NCBI GenBank assembly: GCA_023250495.1
Contig: JAHFAP010000012.1
Coordinates: 1-32,286, forward strand
DNA: 32,286 nucleotides
Direction of reading: 5' to 3'
From: Deltaproteobacteria bacterium
GTDB taxonomy: Bacteria > Desulfobacterota > Binatia > UBA9968
The position numbers and the translations under genes are program-made. Shown one piece after another: positions 1-9,203 of this stretch. The notes beneath the pieces are model-generated. The model saw nothing but the letters and a program-made list of their open reading frames with translations, was not told the DNA's origin and ran no database searches. The stretch's first letter is position 1; each line of letters opens with the position of its first letter.

Positions 1-1
1 G

Positions 2-313
2 GTCGCCACCGACATCGCCGCGCGCGGGATCGACGTCGAGCAGATCAGCCACGTCATCAACTTCGACGTGCCGCATCATCCCGAGGACTACGTCCACCGC
101 ATCGGCCGCACGGGCCGCGCGCTCGCCGCGGGCGACGCCTTCACCATCGTGATCGCCGAGAATCTCCCGGAGATCGCCGCGATCGAGCGCTTCATCGCCC
201 AGAAAATTCCGCGCGTGAAGCTGGAAGGCTTCCCCTACAAATACACGCGCCTGCTCGAGGCGGCTCCACCGCCTCCCTTCGGCGGCCGGTCCCGAAGAAG
301 AAGCCGGTGGTGA
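2..313 (+). CDS. rhlE: DEAD-box ATP-dependent RNA helicase, C-terminal fragment (RhlE type)
   Basis: The 5' part lies outside the window; only the last 103 codons are seen, in the frame beginning at base 2. The fragment opens with helicase motif V ([11 protein letters not shown]) and continues with motif VI ([11 protein letters not shown]), whose arginines contact ATP in superfamily 2 helicases. The link [19 protein letters not shown] is characteristic of the RhlE/DEAD-box group. The protein ends soon after the RecA-2 domain in a short proline-rich then arginine-rich tail ([10 protein letters not shown]), as RhlE proteins often do for nonspecific RNA binding. Expected role: ATP-dependent unwinding of RNA duplexes in ribosome assembly or mRNA turnover. 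Family call is firm; the choice of RhlE over a sister DEAD-box group is less so because the N-terminal domain is missing. Confidence 0.88.
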   Translation, partial: VATDIAARGIDVEQISHVINFDVPHHPEDYVHRIGRTGRALAAGDAFTIVIAENLPEIAAIERFIAQKIPRVKLEGFPYKYTRLLEAAPPPPFGGRSRRRSRW

Positions 314-405
314 GGTTGAGCGCAACCAAGCGCCCGAAAATTTTCTTGCTAAGCTGTTATAGTCGCAATAAAATCACGGCTAACGTTAAACACCGACATC
401 CACGC

Positions 406-435
406 TATACTGACATAAGGCCAAAATATACTGAC
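406..435. repeat. Two direct copies of TATACTGAC, 21 nt apart
   Basis: TATACTGAC occurs at 406-414 and again at 427-435. The start-to-start distance of 21 nt is about two helical turns, so both copies would face the same side of the DNA. They sit in the A/T-rich gap just upstream of the orphan gene at 473. This geometry would suit an operator, but nothing else identifies a regulator. Confidence 0.4.
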
Positions 436-472
436 CATATAATCATAGTTAGCGCTTACTAGACGCAATCCT

Positions 473-1264
473 GTGATGCGAAGTTTATCAGAGGGAATTT
501 ACGCCAAGGTTGAACGGGCCACAGATCACCTCAACGCGCTTAAGTCCGAAATTGCACAGTTCTGTGAACTCAATGCTCACGAAGTCCGTCATGAGGCGGA
601 TTTTCAGGCCGGCGAGAAGACTCTCGTTTACTACGCCAGAGAGAACATTCCTCTCCGCTGGTCAATTGTGATCGGAGAGATCATCCACAACCTTCGCTCG
701 GCTCTTGATCAAGCCGTCTATGATCTCACCATTCGGGAATCTGGGCAGGCCGTCGAATTGTCGGAGTTTCCCATTTTTGCCGATAAAAATGCGTTCCTTC
801 GAACAACTAGAGGTGGAGGACTCTACAAGATTCGAGGCGTCGGCGAAAAAACAAAGAGAGTTATCGAAGAGCTGCAACCGTTCAACATCCGGAAAGAGGG
901 CACCGAATCTGTGCTCTGGTTACTGCACGAACTCTCTAACATTGACAAGCACCGCACCATCCACTTGTGCCGGCGCATGACCAGCAACGTCGAAATCGGC
1001 GTGGTTCGTGACATCACCTTTATAGGGAATTTTACCTGGTTGGCTCCGCTCGGCCTGTTGGAAGACCGTACGATACTCGCCCGCTGGAAGCCTACTGACA
1101 ACCTCGGTGACGAGGTGGACATGAATGCAAAGATTGCTTTCGATGTAGCATTTGGTCAGGGGACAGTAGCCTCCCTTGTTGGGAAATCCGTCACCGATGT
1201 ATGCGAGCGCCTCATCCGCGGTATAGGACGCGTTTTTCATTATCTTGAAGAATCTGTTAACTAA
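473..1264 (+). CDS. Hypothetical protein with IDKHR motif
   Basis: I do not recognise a named family. The product is a soluble protein of about 263 residues with no signal peptide or membrane segment. An N-terminal helical part (residues about 1-90) holds IIHNLRSALDQAVYDL, and a central helix holds HELSNIDKHRTIHL. This ...RSALD...IDKHR... pattern looks like a helical bundle with a conserved acidic/His/Arg patch and recalls uncharacterised proteins of mobile or variable regions; that is an impression, not a domain assignment. Two adjacent starts are possible, GTG 473 or ATG 476, and neither has a convincing Shine-Dalgarno. The gene and its upstream gap are visibly more A/T-rich than the neighbours. 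It converges on copA. Acquisition by transfer is plausible. Confidence 0.65.
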   Translation: MMRSLSEGIYAKVERATDHLNALKSEIAQFCELNAHEVRHEADFQAGEKTLVYYARENIPLRWSIVIGEIIHNLRSALDQAVYDLTIRESGQAVELSEFPIFADKNAFLRTTRGGGLYKIRGVGEKTKRVIEELQPFNIRKEGTESVLWLLHELSNIDKHRTIHLCRRMTSNVEIGVVRDITFIGNFTWLAPLGLLEDRTILARWKPTDNLGDEVDMNAKIAFDVAFGQGTVASLVGKSVTDVCERLIRGIGRVFHYLEESVN

Positions 1265-1269
1265 TGTGG

Positions 1270-1325
1270 GCCTAACAATGAGCTCCGGCGAACCCGCCGT
1301 GCCCGCTGCTCCATGTCACGGAGCT
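1270..1325. repeat. Imperfect inverted repeat, resembling half of an integron attC site
   Basis: Six bases after the orphan gene stop is GCCTAAC (1270-1276), matching the RYYYAAC core of attC sites. GAGCTCCG (1280-1287) follows and can pair with CGGAGCT at 1319-1325. The matching GTTRRRY core expected after the right arm is absent, so this is at best a degenerate site. It could equally be a weak terminator between the convergent genes. Confidence 0.25.
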
Positions 1326-1333
1326 TCGTCTCG

Positions 1334-3748
1334 CTACAGCTCCAACTTATTGAGACGCAGCGCGTTGCTGACGACGGAAACCGAGCTGAAGGTCATGGCG
1401 GCGCTGGCGATGACAGGACTTAAGAGTATTCCGAAGAACGGATAGAGCGCTCCTGCCGCAATCGGTACTCCCAGGACGTTGTAGACGAAGGCGAAGAAGA
1501 GATTCTGGCGGATGTTGCTCATCGTGCCCCGGCTGAGCCGGCGCGCCTTGGCGATTCCACGCAAGTCGCCCTTGACCAACGTGACCCCAGCGCTCTCCAT
1601 CGCCACGTCGGTCCCCGTCCCCATAGCGATGCCCACTTGAGCCTGGGCCAGCGCCGGGGCATCGTTGATTCCATCGCCGGCCATCGCTACGACGCAGCCC
1701 TTTGCCTGTAGGCGCTTTACCATCTCTCCCTTTTGCTCAGGCAAGGCTTCCGCGTAAAATTCGTCGATTCCAAGTTTCCTCGCTACCGCCTCGCCCGTCG
1801 TTGGATTGTCTCCAGTAAGCATGACGAGGCGCATTCCATCGTCGTGCAACATCCGAATCGCTTCCGGAGTCGACGGCTTGATAGGGTCCGACACGCCGAG
1901 CAATCCCGCGACGCCATCTCCAACCACAACGAACATCACCGTCTGTCCGTCCTGTCGCAATTGATCCGCAATATCCTGCAGGTTTTTCGAGCTTATGCCC
2001 AGGTCGTCGAGCAGCTTTTGATTGCCGAGCGCGACTCTTGTCCCATCGACAGTGCCGACAATCCCCTTCCCCGTTACCGACCGAAAGTTCCCGGCTTCCG
2101 AAAGTCTCAGCCCTTTTTGCTGTGCGGCAGATAGAACCGCTGCGGCCAGAGGATGCTCACTGCCACGCTCAAGGCTCGCCGCCAAGCGGAGAATCTCGGA
2201 CTCGTCCCCCCCATTTATCAACATGGTGGAGGTTAGCCGTGGCTTGCCCTCGGTAAGCGTTCCCGTCTTGTCCACGATCAGCGTATCCACCTTCTCCAAT
2301 ACCTCCAAAGCCTCGGCATTTTTAATTAGCACTCCTGCTGTCGCGCCGCGCCCGGTGCCAACCATGATCGACATCGGAGTAGCTAAACCGAGCGCGCACG
2401 GGCAAGCAATGATGAGTACGGCCACGGCGTTGAGCAGGGCATAAGCCATCCGCGGCTCTGGGCCGAACAGGCTCCAGACGACAAAGGTGATGATGGCGAT
2501 CAGAACCACCGCCGGGACAAAGTAGCCGGCGACGACGTCGGCGAGCTTTTGAATCGGAGCGCGGGTGCGCTGGGCTTCGCTGACCATGCGCACGATCCGG
2601 GCAAGTAGCGTATCGCTGCCGACGCGCTCCGCTCTCATCACAAAACTCCCGGTGCCGTTCACAGTGCCGCCCGTAACCTTGCTGCCATTCGTCTTTTCAA
2701 CTGGAATCGGCTCGCCGGTAACCATCGACTCGTCAACGGACGTCGCCCCCTCTAGGACCATCCCATCGACCGGAACCTTTTCGCCGGGGCGAACTCTCAA
2801 GCGATCTCCAGGCTGGACGCGATCCAAGGGAACATCCTCTTCGCTGCCATCGTCGCGAATCAAGCGGGCGCTCTTGGGAGCGAGTCCCAGCAGGGCTCTG
2901 ATCGCGCTGCTGGTGCGACTGCGCGCGCGCAGCTCCAGCACTTGACCCATGAGCACCAAGGTCGTGATAACGGCGGCGGCGTCGAAGTAGACAGCTACTT
3001 CGCCTCCGTGGCCACGGAACGATTCCGGAAACAGACCAGGGAAGATGGTGGCAAACAGGCTGTAAACGTAGGCGGTCCCGACACCGATGGCGATGAGCGT
3101 GAACATATTCAGGCTGCGGTTTACGATCGACGCCCAACCGCGCTCAAAGAAAGGCCAGCCGCCCCAGAGAACCACCGGCGTCGCCAGGACCAACTGCGCC
3201 CAATTGAGAAGTTGGAATGAGAGCAGCCGCTGCACCGGACGACCGGGGATGAAATCCGACATGGCGAGGAAAAAAATCGGCGCGGTAAGCGCCACGCTGG
3301 TCCAGAACCGGCGCGTCATATCCACGAGCTCGGGATTCACTTCCTCTTCGAGCGTTACGGTTCTCGGCTCCAAGGCCATGCCGCAGATTGGACAGGAGCC
3401 CGGCTCCTGCTTCACGATCTCCGGGTGCATCGGGCAGACGTATTCCGTCCGTGTCGCAGCCGGCGCAACCGTAAGCGGCTCGAGCGCCATGCCGCACTTC
3501 GGGCAAGCTCCCGGCCTAGCCACCCGCACTTCAGGATCCATCGGGCACGTGTAGACGGCGCCCGGAGGACTTTCTTTCACGTGGCTTTCACGCGGATGAG
3601 AAAGAGGCATGAGATATTTGGCAGGTTCCTTCTTGAACGTCTCCAGACAGTGAACGCTACAAAAGAAATAGGGCTGACCCGCGTAGTCGTAGCTCCCCGC
3701 GGCGGTTTCTTCCTCGACCTCCATGCCACAGACGGGATCAACCGGCAT
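1334..3748 (-). CDS. copA: Copper-translocating P1B-type ATPase with YHS and two heavy-metal-binding N-terminal domains
   Basis: This 804-residue ATPase exports Cu(I) from the cytoplasm. The N-terminus has a YHS domain (residues 1-45; Cys7, Cys30, Cys34) followed by two YHS-like heavy-metal-binding modules of the form YxCPMxPE...CPxCGMALEP (about 66-91 and 103-128) in place of the usual ferredoxin-like CxxC domains. Core signatures are complete: TGEP in the actuator (about 344), the membrane metal site CPC (449-451), phosphorylation site D493 in [17 protein letters not shown], and [12 protein letters not shown]. The YN of TM7 and MxxSS of TM8 that define Cu(I) specificity are visible in FVYNVLG and MTFSSVS. 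It follows a separate 51-residue YHS gene by 8 nt, so the two are probably co-translated. Cu(I) is the best call; Ag(I) would be a side substrate. Confidence 0.95.
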   Translation of the reverse strand: MPVDPVCGMEVEEETAAGSYDYAGQPYFFCSVHCLETFKKEPAKYLMPLSHPRESHVKESPPGAVYTCPMDPEVRVARPGACPKCGMALEPLTVAPAATRTEYVCPMHPEIVKQEPGSCPICGMALEPRTVTLEEEVNPELVDMTRRFWTSVALTAPIFFLAMSDFIPGRPVQRLLSFQLLNWAQLVLATPVVLWGGWPFFERGWASIVNRSLNMFTLIAIGVGTAYVYSLFATIFPGLFPESFRGHGGEVAVYFDAAAVITTLVLMGQVLELRARSRTSSAIRALLGLAPKSARLIRDDGSEEDVPLDRVQPGDRLRVRPGEKVPVDGMVLEGATSVDESMVTGEPIPVEKTNGSKVTGGTVNGTGSFVMRAERVGSDTLLARIVRMVSEAQRTRAPIQKLADVVAGYFVPAVVLIAIITFVVWSLFGPEPRMAYALLNAVAVLIIACPCALGLATPMSIMVGTGRGATAGVLIKNAEALEVLEKVDTLIVDKTGTLTEGKPRLTSTMLINGGDESEILRLAASLERGSEHPLAAAVLSAAQQKGLRLSEAGNFRSVTGKGIVGTVDGTRVALGNQKLLDDLGISSKNLQDIADQLRQDGQTVMFVVVGDGVAGLLGVSDPIKPSTPEAIRMLHDDGMRLVMLTGDNPTTGEAVARKLGIDEFYAEALPEQKGEMVKRLQAKGCVVAMAGDGINDAPALAQAQVGIAMGTGTDVAMESAGVTLVKGDLRGIAKARRLSRGTMSNIRQNLFFAFVYNVLGVPIAAGALYPFFGILLSPVIASAAMTFSSVSVVSNALRLNKLEL

Positions 3749-3756
3749 CGGACGCC

Positions 3757-3912
3757 TCAGCGCTTGGAGGGCTGGAGGTATTTCTCCGGGTCCTTGTCAA
3801 AGGACTCCTTACACATCTTGTGGCAGAAATAATAGGTTTGTCCTTTATAGGAAGAGGTCGCCGCAGCTTTGCGCTCCTCCACGTCCATCTTGCAGACTGG
3901 ATCTTTCGCCAT
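3757..3912 (-). CDS. Small YHS-domain metal-binding protein
   Basis: A 51-residue protein consisting only of a YHS domain. It begins [11 protein letters not shown] and contains [17 protein letters not shown], so Cys7, Cys30 and Cys34 match the metal ligands of the YHS domain fused at the start of the ATPase next door. A strong Shine-Dalgarno (AAGGAGG) precedes the ATG by 4 nt. The stop lies 8 nt before the copA start. Likely role: a soluble copper-binding partner that buffers or delivers metal to CopA; this is inferred from the domain and the coupling. It also sits only 39 nt after the fabH stop, so it may be read from the fab promoter. Confidence 0.85.
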   Translation of the reverse strand: MAKDPVCKMDVEERKAAATSSYKGQTYYFCHKMCKESFDKDPEKYLQPSKR

Positions 3913-3951
3913 AGCGCCTCCTTATCCGGCGGGAAGAACTCGCCGTCAGGG

Positions 3952-4947
3952 TTAAAAACGGATCACCGCGGCGCCCCAGGCAAAGCCCGCGCCGAAAGCA
4001 TTGAGGAGAACGATATCCCCGCGCTGGATGCGACCTTCTTTTCGAGCCTCGTCTAAGGCCACTGGCACCGAGGCGGCCGAGGTGTTGCCGTATCGATCCA
4101 GATTCACCATCACTTTGGACATCGGCACTTTCAGACGCTCGGCTAGGGCCGTGATGATTCTTAGATTGGCCTGATGGGGAATCACGAGCGACACCTGATC
4201 GATGCTCACGTCGGCCTCGTCCAGCGCCTCGCGGCTGATCCCATCCATCGAGCGCACGGCGATTTTGAAGACCTCTTTTCCATTCATCGCGATCGTGTGC
4301 TCGTTCTTTCTGACGCTCTCGGCGCTTGCGGGTTTGAGCGACCCACCGGCAGGGACATAGAGGGTTTTCACGTGGGAGCCGTCGGTGCGCAGCCGCGTGC
4401 TGAGGATTCCCCTCGCCCCGTCATGCGACGGCCCCACCACAACCGCCCCCGCCCCGTCGCCGAAGAGGATGCAGGTGGTCCTGTCCTTCCAGTTGAGCAT
4501 CCGGCTCAAGGCGTCCGAGCCGACGACGAGGGCATGACGGATCATGCCCGTGCGAACCAAGGAATCGGCTATGGCCAGAGCGTTGAGAAAGCCTGAGCAG
4601 GCCGCGTTCACGTCGAAAGAAAAAACCTTGCGCGCCCCGAGCATATTCTCCAGCACGCAGGCCGAGCTGGGAAAGGGATAATCCGGCGTCACCGTCCCCA
4701 TAATGATGGCGTCAAGATCCTTCGCCTCCATCCCCGCATCTTTGAGGGCGCGCACCGCGGCGCGATAGGCCATGTCGGCGGTGCCCTTCCCCTCTTCGAG
4801 GACTCGCCGTTCCTTGATGCCGGTGCGCGTGGTGATCCACTGGTCGCTGGTATCGACGAGCCGCTCCAGCGCGGCGTTGGTGATCACTCGGGAGGGGAGT
4901 TCGGAGCCGGTGCCGAGAATCGCGCTTCTGGGATGCGAACCCCTCAT
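3952..4947 (-). CDS. fabH: Beta-ketoacyl-ACP synthase III (FabH)
   Basis: FabH starts fatty-acid synthesis by condensing acetyl-CoA (or another short acyl-CoA) with malonyl-ACP. The 331-residue product has the full Cys-His-Asn triad: Cys117 in DVNAACSGF, His in IPHQANLRI and Asn in YGNTSAAS, plus the family N-terminal [15 protein letters not shown] and the C-terminal [11 protein letters not shown]. The start is ATG 4947, which overlaps the fabF stop in an ATGA arrangement; the open frame extends further upstream but that part lies inside fabF and does not resemble FabH. Genes for ACP, FabD and FabG are not in the window. This is the housekeeping enzyme, unlike the divergent KAS III-like protein at 26647. 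Confidence 0.95.
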   Translation of the reverse strand: MRGSHPRSAILGTGSELPSRVITNAALERLVDTSDQWITTRTGIKERRVLEEGKGTADMAYRAAVRALKDAGMEAKDLDAIIMGTVTPDYPFPSSACVLENMLGARKVFSFDVNAACSGFLNALAIADSLVRTGMIRHALVVGSDALSRMLNWKDRTTCILFGDGAGAVVVGPSHDGARGILSTRLRTDGSHVKTLYVPAGGSLKPASAESVRKNEHTIAMNGKEVFKIAVRSMDGISREALDEADVSIDQVSLVIPHQANLRIITALAERLKVPMSKVMVNLDRYGNTSAASVPVALDEARKEGRIQRGDIVLLNAFGAGFAWGAAVIRF

Positions 4948-6197
4948 GTCGCCCTCCTGAAGATCACGCAGGCATTGGTCCCGCCGAAGCCGAAGGAGTT
5001 CGAAAGCACGACCTCGATATCGGCCTTGCGCGCCTGGTTCGGGACATAATCCAGATCGCACTGAGGATCAGGGTTCTCATAATTGATGGTCGGAGGAATA
5101 AGTCCGTGGTAAAGCGCCAGGACGCTATAGATTCCCTCCACTGCGCCGGCCGCGCCCAGCATGTGCCCGGTCATCGATTTCGTCGAGCTGACAGGAACTT
5201 TGTATGCGTGCTCGCTGAAGACCGTCTTGATCGCCTGCGTTTCGTTCATGTCGTTGTACTCGGTGGAAGTGCCGTGCGCGTTGATGTAATCGACCTTGTC
5301 CGGCTCGATCCCCGCGTCCTTCAGCGCCAGCGCCATGCAGCGCGCCGCCCCTTCGCCATCCGGCGCCGGCGCGGTCATGTGATGCGCGTCTCCGTTGGCG
5401 GCGTAGCCGATCACCTCGGCGTAGATCTTCGCCCCGCGCTTGAGCGCCGCTTCTCTCTCCTCAAGAATCAATATGCCGGAGCCTTCGGCGATGACGAAGC
5501 CATCGCGATCCTTGTCGAATGGGCGGCTCGCCTTCTCCGGCGCGTCGTTGCGCGTGGAGAGCGCCTTCATCGAGCTGAAACCTCCGACCCCAAGCGGCGT
5601 GATCGGCGCCTCCGCTCCGCCCGCGACGACGATGTCCTGAAGGCCGCGACGGATAAGATGGTAGGCCTCGCCGATCGCATGGTTGCCTGAAGCGCAGGCG
5701 GAAGTCGGCGTCCAGTTGACGCCTTTAGCGCCGTGGCGAATGGCGACATGGCCCGGCGCGAGGTTCGAGATCACTTTGGGAATGAAAAAGGGCGATATCT
5801 TTCTCGGGCCGCCCTCAAGATAGGCCTTGTGGTAAGTCTCGATGGTCTCAAGACCGCAAAGCCCGACGCCGATGATGACCCCGGCGCGCTCGGCCGCAGC
5901 GGGATCGATTTTGAGCCCCGCGTCTTGGAACGCCATCTGGGCAGCCGCGATGCTGTATTGAATAAAGAGATCCATTTTCTTGATCTCTTTTGGCTCGATG
6001 AAATCCTCAGGACGGAAATCGGGCACCTCCCCGGCTATCCGAGTCGCAAAGAACTCGACACCGGGGAAGCGACTGAGCGGCCTGATGCCGGAACGCCCGG
6101 CCACGATCCCTTCCCAGTTTTTTTCCACACCCGTGCCCAATGGGGTCACCATTCCCAGACCGGTGACGACAACGCGGCGTTGGTTTGACTCTCTCAT
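4944..6197 (-). CDS. fabF: Beta-ketoacyl-ACP synthase II (FabF)
   Basis: FabF catalyses the elongation condensations of type II fatty-acid synthesis. The 417-residue protein shows the KAS I/II signature: [13 protein letters not shown] at the start, nucleophile Cys168 in PTSACASG, and the two active-site histidines in [11 protein letters not shown] and [15 protein letters not shown], with the C-terminal [14 protein letters not shown] gatekeeper loop. A Shine-Dalgarno (AAAGGA) precedes the start, and a sigma70-type promoter lies about 25 nt further up. Its stop overlaps the fabH start by 4 nt, so FabF and FabH are translationally coupled. Confidence 0.96.
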   Translation of the reverse strand: MRESNQRRVVVTGLGMVTPLGTGVEKNWEGIVAGRSGIRPLSRFPGVEFFATRIAGEVPDFRPEDFIEPKEIKKMDLFIQYSIAAAQMAFQDAGLKIDPAAAERAGVIIGVGLCGLETIETYHKAYLEGGPRKISPFFIPKVISNLAPGHVAIRHGAKGVNWTPTSACASGNHAIGEAYHLIRRGLQDIVVAGGAEAPITPLGVGGFSSMKALSTRNDAPEKASRPFDKDRDGFVIAEGSGILILEEREAALKRGAKIYAEVIGYAANGDAHHMTAPAPDGEGAARCMALALKDAGIEPDKVDYINAHGTSTEYNDMNETQAIKTVFSEHAYKVPVSSTKSMTGHMLGAAGAVEGIYSVLALYHGLIPPTINYENPDPQCDLDYVPNQARKADIEVVLSNSFGFGGTNACVIFRRAT

Positions 6198-6222
6198 CGC
6201 TGGGTCCTTTTAAAGAGCCTTA

Positions 6223-6251
6223 AAAATAGAACAGTCCGCCTAGAGGGTCAA
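6223..6251 (-). promoter_or_regulatory. Sigma70-type promoter of fabF-fabH
   Basis: On the minus strand TTGACC (6251-6246) and TATTTT (6228-6223) are separated by 17 nt. Transcription would begin near 6216, giving a leader of about 20 nt that contains AAAGGA just before the fabF start. The promoter may serve fabF, fabH, the YHS gene and copA, whose gaps are at most 39 nt. Confidence 0.6.
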
Positions 6252-6270
6252 TAGCCTGGTTTATTAAAAG

Positions 6271-6332
6271 CCGAGGATCGAAGATGAAAGATAGCGGATC
6301 GCGTTTCTCCATCCTCTATTCTCCATCCTCGG
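6271..6332 (-). terminator. Possible terminator between the HDAC-like gene and fabF
   Basis: CCGAGGAT (6271-6278) pairs exactly with ATCCTCGG (6325-6332), and the next bases inward pair imperfectly. Read on the minus strand the hairpin is followed by CTTTTAAT. It lies downstream of the HDAC-like stop at 6345 and upstream of the fabF promoter. The long inner loop makes it a weak terminator on paper. Confidence 0.4.
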
Positions 6333-6344
6333 TTTTCCGTCATC

Positions 6345-7370
6345 TCACCAGTACTGCTCCTGGATTCTGAGAACCCTGCGGATCAGCGGCTCAATGGCCT
6401 CTCCACCGTGGCTTCCGAGGCCGTCAGCCATGCTCTCGCCCTTCATCCTTTCGAGGACGGAAACCACCGAATTCTTCAGCGCCGCCAAATCATACCCGCC
6501 TTCGAGCAGGAAAGCGATCTTGCCTCCCGCGTGTTTCTCTGCAAGGGCGATGAGCATAGCGGCCATGGCGCCAAAGCCGCTCTCGGTCACGTTCATGCCG
6601 CCCAGCGGATCGCGCCTGTGAGGATCGAAGCCGGCGGAGACGAGGATCCAATCCGGCGCGAATTTCTCCGCGGTCGGGACCACGATCTCGCTAAAGACGC
6701 GCAGATACTCTTCGTCGCCGCAGCCCGCGGGAAGCGGCACATTGACCGTGTAACCCGCACCGCCTCCCTCGCCCACCTCCTCAGCCGCACCTGAGCCCGG
6801 ATAGTAAGGATACTGATGGGTCGAGAGATAGAGCACCGAGCGATCCTGATAAAATGCGTCCTGGGTACCGTTCCCGTGGTGGACATCCCAGTCCATGATC
6901 AGAACCCGCTCGGCGCCGTAATGGCGCCTGACGTGATGCGCGCCGATCGCCACCGTGTTGAAAAGGCAAAAGCCCATCGCGCGATCTCTTAGCGCGTGAT
7001 GTCCCGGAGGGCGCACCAAAGCAAAACCGTTTCGCGCCTCGCCGGCGGCGATGGCGTCCAACAGCCTCAAGAAACCGCCCACGGCCAGCAATCCTACGCC
7101 GAACGAGTCTCTGCATGTCACTGTATCGCCGTCCAACGCATAGCGGTTGGTCTTGGACGTGGCCCGAACGAGCTCGATGTAGTCGGCCGTGTGGCACGAC
7201 TCGATCTCCTCCCGCAAGGCCGCTCTCGGAGGCAGGAGCTGGAAGCTCTTCGAGCCCAGCTCTGCCGCCAGATCGAGCAGGACTTTGAGACGCTCGGGTC
7301 TCTCCGGATGAAACTCGCCCGGGTCATGCTTGAGGTATTCGGGGTCGATCACTACGGCCGAACGCGCCAT
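6345..7370 (-). CDS. Histone deacetylase / acetylpolyamine amidohydrolase family protein
   Basis: A 341-residue zinc hydrolase of the arginase-deacetylase fold. Signatures in order: HPERPERL (21-28), RPPGHHA with the His pair 124-125, [11 protein letters not shown], the zinc ligands in DWDVHHGNG (Asp162, His164), and [14 protein letters not shown] carrying the third ligand. Bacterial members remove acetyl groups from polyamines, acetoin-utilisation targets (AcuC) or other amides. Length and motifs fit the class II HDAC-like group more than AcuC. A pyruvoyl arginine decarboxylase, the first enzyme of agmatine-based polyamine synthesis, lies 1.2 kb away, which makes an acetylpolyamine substrate attractive but unproven. 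It is divergent from tatA. Confidence 0.9.
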   Translation of the reverse strand: MARSAVVIDPEYLKHDPGEFHPERPERLKVLLDLAAELGSKSFQLLPPRAALREEIESCHTADYIELVRATSKTNRYALDGDTVTCRDSFGVGLLAVGGFLRLLDAIAAGEARNGFALVRPPGHHALRDRAMGFCLFNTVAIGAHHVRRHYGAERVLIMDWDVHHGNGTQDAFYQDRSVLYLSTHQYPYYPGSGAAEEVGEGGGAGYTVNVPLPAGCGDEEYLRVFSEIVVPTAEKFAPDWILVSAGFDPHRRDPLGGMNVTESGFGAMAAMLIALAEKHAGGKIAFLLEGGYDLAALKNSVVSVLERMKGESMADGLGSHGGEAIEPLIRRVLRIQEQYW

Positions 7371-7471
7371 GGCAGGAGTCTATTTACCACCTCGAGGCGG
7401 CTGGCGCAAAGGCGACGGCGGCCTATTGCCTCTCCTTTAGAAATGGACTAGCTTACATGCGGAGGTCGAAG

Positions 7472-7768
7472 ATGTTCGGCATCGGCATGCCAGAGCTGAT
7501 TTTGATCCTGGCGCTGGCCCTGATTGTCCTGGGGCCGAAGAGGTTGCCGGAAATCGCCCGCGCGCTGGGCAAGGGGCTGGCTGAGTTTCGCCGCGCCACT
7601 GACGAGCTGAAAGAAGAGCTGCGCCAGGTGGAGGTGGACGTCGAACAGTCTTCGACAAAGGCTTCGCAGGCAGCGGATCCTACCCCGGCAAGAAGCGCGG
7701 AGACTCCTCCCTCGCCTTCCTCAAGCCAAGCTCACCCCACGGAAGAGAGTGAAAGAAAACCAAAGTAG
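7472..7768 (+). CDS. tatA: Sec-independent translocase subunit TatA/TatB
   Basis: A 98-residue subunit of the twin-arginine translocase, which exports folded proteins across the inner membrane. The order is typical: one short N-terminal membrane helix (residues about 6-20), the hinge LGPKRLPE, an amphipathic helix (about 29-55) and a polar, Pro/Ser/Lys-rich tail. The acidic residue in GMPELILIL and the GPKRLP hinge lean toward TatB, but no second TatA-like gene is present, so it may serve both roles. I chose ATG 7472, not ATG 7457, because GGAGGT (7461-7466) sits 5 nt before it and would lie inside the longer frame. It overlaps tatC by 20 nt. Confidence 0.88.
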   Translation: MFGIGMPELILILALALIVLGPKRLPEIARALGKGLAEFRRATDELKEELRQVEVDVEQSSTKASQAADPTPARSAETPPSPSSSQAHPTEESERKPK

Positions 7769-8504
7769 CGGGCATCATGACGATGCCCGGATGCCGCTTA
7801 CCGGGCACCTGCAGGAGCTTCGCTCCTGCCTGGTAAAGTCCTGCGCGGCGGTGGCGGTTGGTTTCGGTGTCTGCTACGCCTATGTCGAGAATCTCTTCTT
7901 CTACCTGACAAGCCCGCTCCTGCGCATACAGAGTCCCGGGCTGACGCTCATCGGCACGGCGGTGCCGGAAGCGTTTTTCACGAAAATGAAGGTGGCGTTC
8001 ATTGCGGGTCTCTTCATCGCTCTTCCGGTCATTCTCTGGCAGACCTGGCGCTTCGTCGCCCCCGGCCTCTACGAGCACGAGAAACGACACGCGCGCAACT
8101 TCGTCTTCTTCGGCACCCTGTTTTTTTTGCTCGGCGCCTGGTTTTGTTACGAGGTGATCTTTCAGCTGGGATTTGGATTTTTACTGCGACGCTATGAGGC
8201 GATCCAGGTCCGGCCGGCGATCAGGGTTGGGGAGTATCTCTCGTTTGCGTCCGAGCTTCTGCTCGCCTTCGGCATCACCTTCGAGCTGCCGGTCGTCGCC
8301 TATTTCCTCACGCGCATCGGGCTGATCGATCACACCTTCCTGATCCGCCAATTCCGCTACGCCATCATCCTGATCCTGCTCCTCGCCGCCATCCTGACAC
8401 CGCCTGACATCGTTTCGCAGATTCTCCTCGCCCTCCCCCTCACCCTCCTCTACGGCGTGAGCATCGGCGTGGCGTACTTTGCGCGGCGCAAAAGCGCCGC
8501 TTAA
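7749..8504 (+). CDS. tatC: Sec-independent translocase subunit TatC
   Basis: TatC is the polytopic receptor that binds twin-arginine signal peptides. The protein of about 250 residues has six hydrophobic segments and the family landmarks: HLQELRSCL near the N-terminus, [44 protein letters not shown], and [15 protein letters not shown]. The annotated start is GTG 7749 inside the end of tatA, which gives an N-terminal lead of normal length; ATG 7791 ([11 protein letters not shown]) is the alternative. The last codons fall in a perfect GCGGCGC-AAAA-GCGCCGC hairpin (8483-8500). Forms an operon with the upstream tatA. Confidence 0.94.
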   Translation: MKENQSSGHHDDARMPLTGHLQELRSCLVKSCAAVAVGFGVCYAYVENLFFYLTSPLLRIQSPGLTLIGTAVPEAFFTKMKVAFIAGLFIALPVILWQTWRFVAPGLYEHEKRHARNFVFFGTLFFLLGAWFCYEVIFQLGFGFLLRRYEAIQVRPAIRVGEYLSFASELLLAFGITFELPVVAYFLTRIGLIDHTFLIRQFRYAIILILLLAAILTPPDIVSQILLALPLTLLYGVSIGVAYFARRKSAA

Positions 8505-8553
8505 TGTTGAATTATGAATTTTGAGTTTTGAATTCAAAATTCAACATTCAACA
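8505..8553. terminator. A/T-rich bidirectional terminator-like inverted repeat between tatC and pdaD
   Basis: The 20-nt arms at 8505-8524 and 8534-8553 match at 18 of 20 positions around a 9-nt loop. The element starts directly after the tatC stop and ends 13 nt before the pdaD stop on the opposite strand, the place expected for a shared terminator of convergent genes. It shares the 19-mer GAATTTTGAGTTTTGAATT (8516-8534) with the element at 18122. Confidence 0.55.
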
Positions 8554-8566
8554 CTCAGAATTATTT

Positions 8567-9142
8567 CTACTTGTTTTCGCTGTTGTTGGGCGGAGCGTCG
8601 TCGTTGATGAAGACGCAAGCGGCAAACACCGTGGTCCACAGCCCGTCCTTATTTCCGATCGCGGACTGGGTGGTGTTAGTGGTGCGGACGATCTTTTCTG
8701 ACATTTTGAAAATCTGTTCGCGCTCGTCCCAGGCGGTATCAGGATTGAATTCGATGCCCAAGGTCGTCGCAAGCATGCTCGCAGCGAGGTCCTCAGCGTA
8801 CTCTCCGGCCTTCTCATCGGTCTCGCCGCAGGAATGGTGCTCGGAGAGATAGCCATGCTGATTCTCGTCAGCAGGAATCGCCACGCCCACCGAGGCCGCG
8901 ACCAGACGGTTGGGTTCGTTGGTGCTCTCGCGATCGTAAACGCAAAAGACGATTTCTCCAGGCCGGAGCAATTTCAGCCCCTCTTCTCTCGACAACCGCT
9001 TACATCCCGGGGGATAGATGCTCGAGACGAGAACCAGATTGCAGTGGGCGAGCCCGGCCATGCGCAACGCCAACTCAAACGAGGCCAGTTTTTCTTTGTG
9101 GACTCCGACTCCTTTGGTTAAAAAAACTTTCCTCGGAATCAT
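8567..9142 (-). CDS. pdaD: Pyruvoyl-dependent arginine decarboxylase proenzyme
   Basis: Converts arginine to agmatine and CO2 with a pyruvoyl group formed by self-cleavage, not PLP. The 191-residue proenzyme carries the cleavage motif [10 protein letters not shown]; cutting between Ser40 and Ser41 would give a beta chain of about 40 residues and a pyruvoyl-capped alpha chain of about 150. The catalytic-glutamate region is visible as HGYLSEHH, and the start [23 protein letters not shown] is split across the usual first strand and helix. The family is common in archaea, Chlamydia and scattered bacteria. The gene follows the biotin carrier gene on the same strand after 61 nt, so it may be at the tail of the carboxylase operon. 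Confidence 0.92.
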   Translation of the reverse strand: MIPRKVFLTKGVGVHKEKLASFELALRMAGLAHCNLVLVSSIYPPGCKRLSREEGLKLLRPGEIVFCVYDRESTNEPNRLVAASVGVAIPADENQHGYLSEHHSCGETDEKAGEYAEDLAASMLATTLGIEFNPDTAWDEREQIFKMSEKIVRTTNTTQSAIGNKDGLWTTVFAACVFINDDAPPNNSENK

Positions 9143-9203
9143 TCTTGTTGGTGTATAGCATGAAAAAAAAATCGTGACAAGAAATTTCTTCGTCGCGGCA
9201 GCT

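Noticed and set aside
5106-5690. Plus-strand frame of 194 codons opposite fabF
   Set aside because: Arg/Val-rich antisense shadow of a conserved gene with no independent support.
7371-7471. TTGCCT-N17-TAGCTT as the promoter of tatA
   Set aside because: It would start transcription at about the ribosome-binding site of tatA, leaving no usable leader, and the -10 match is poor.
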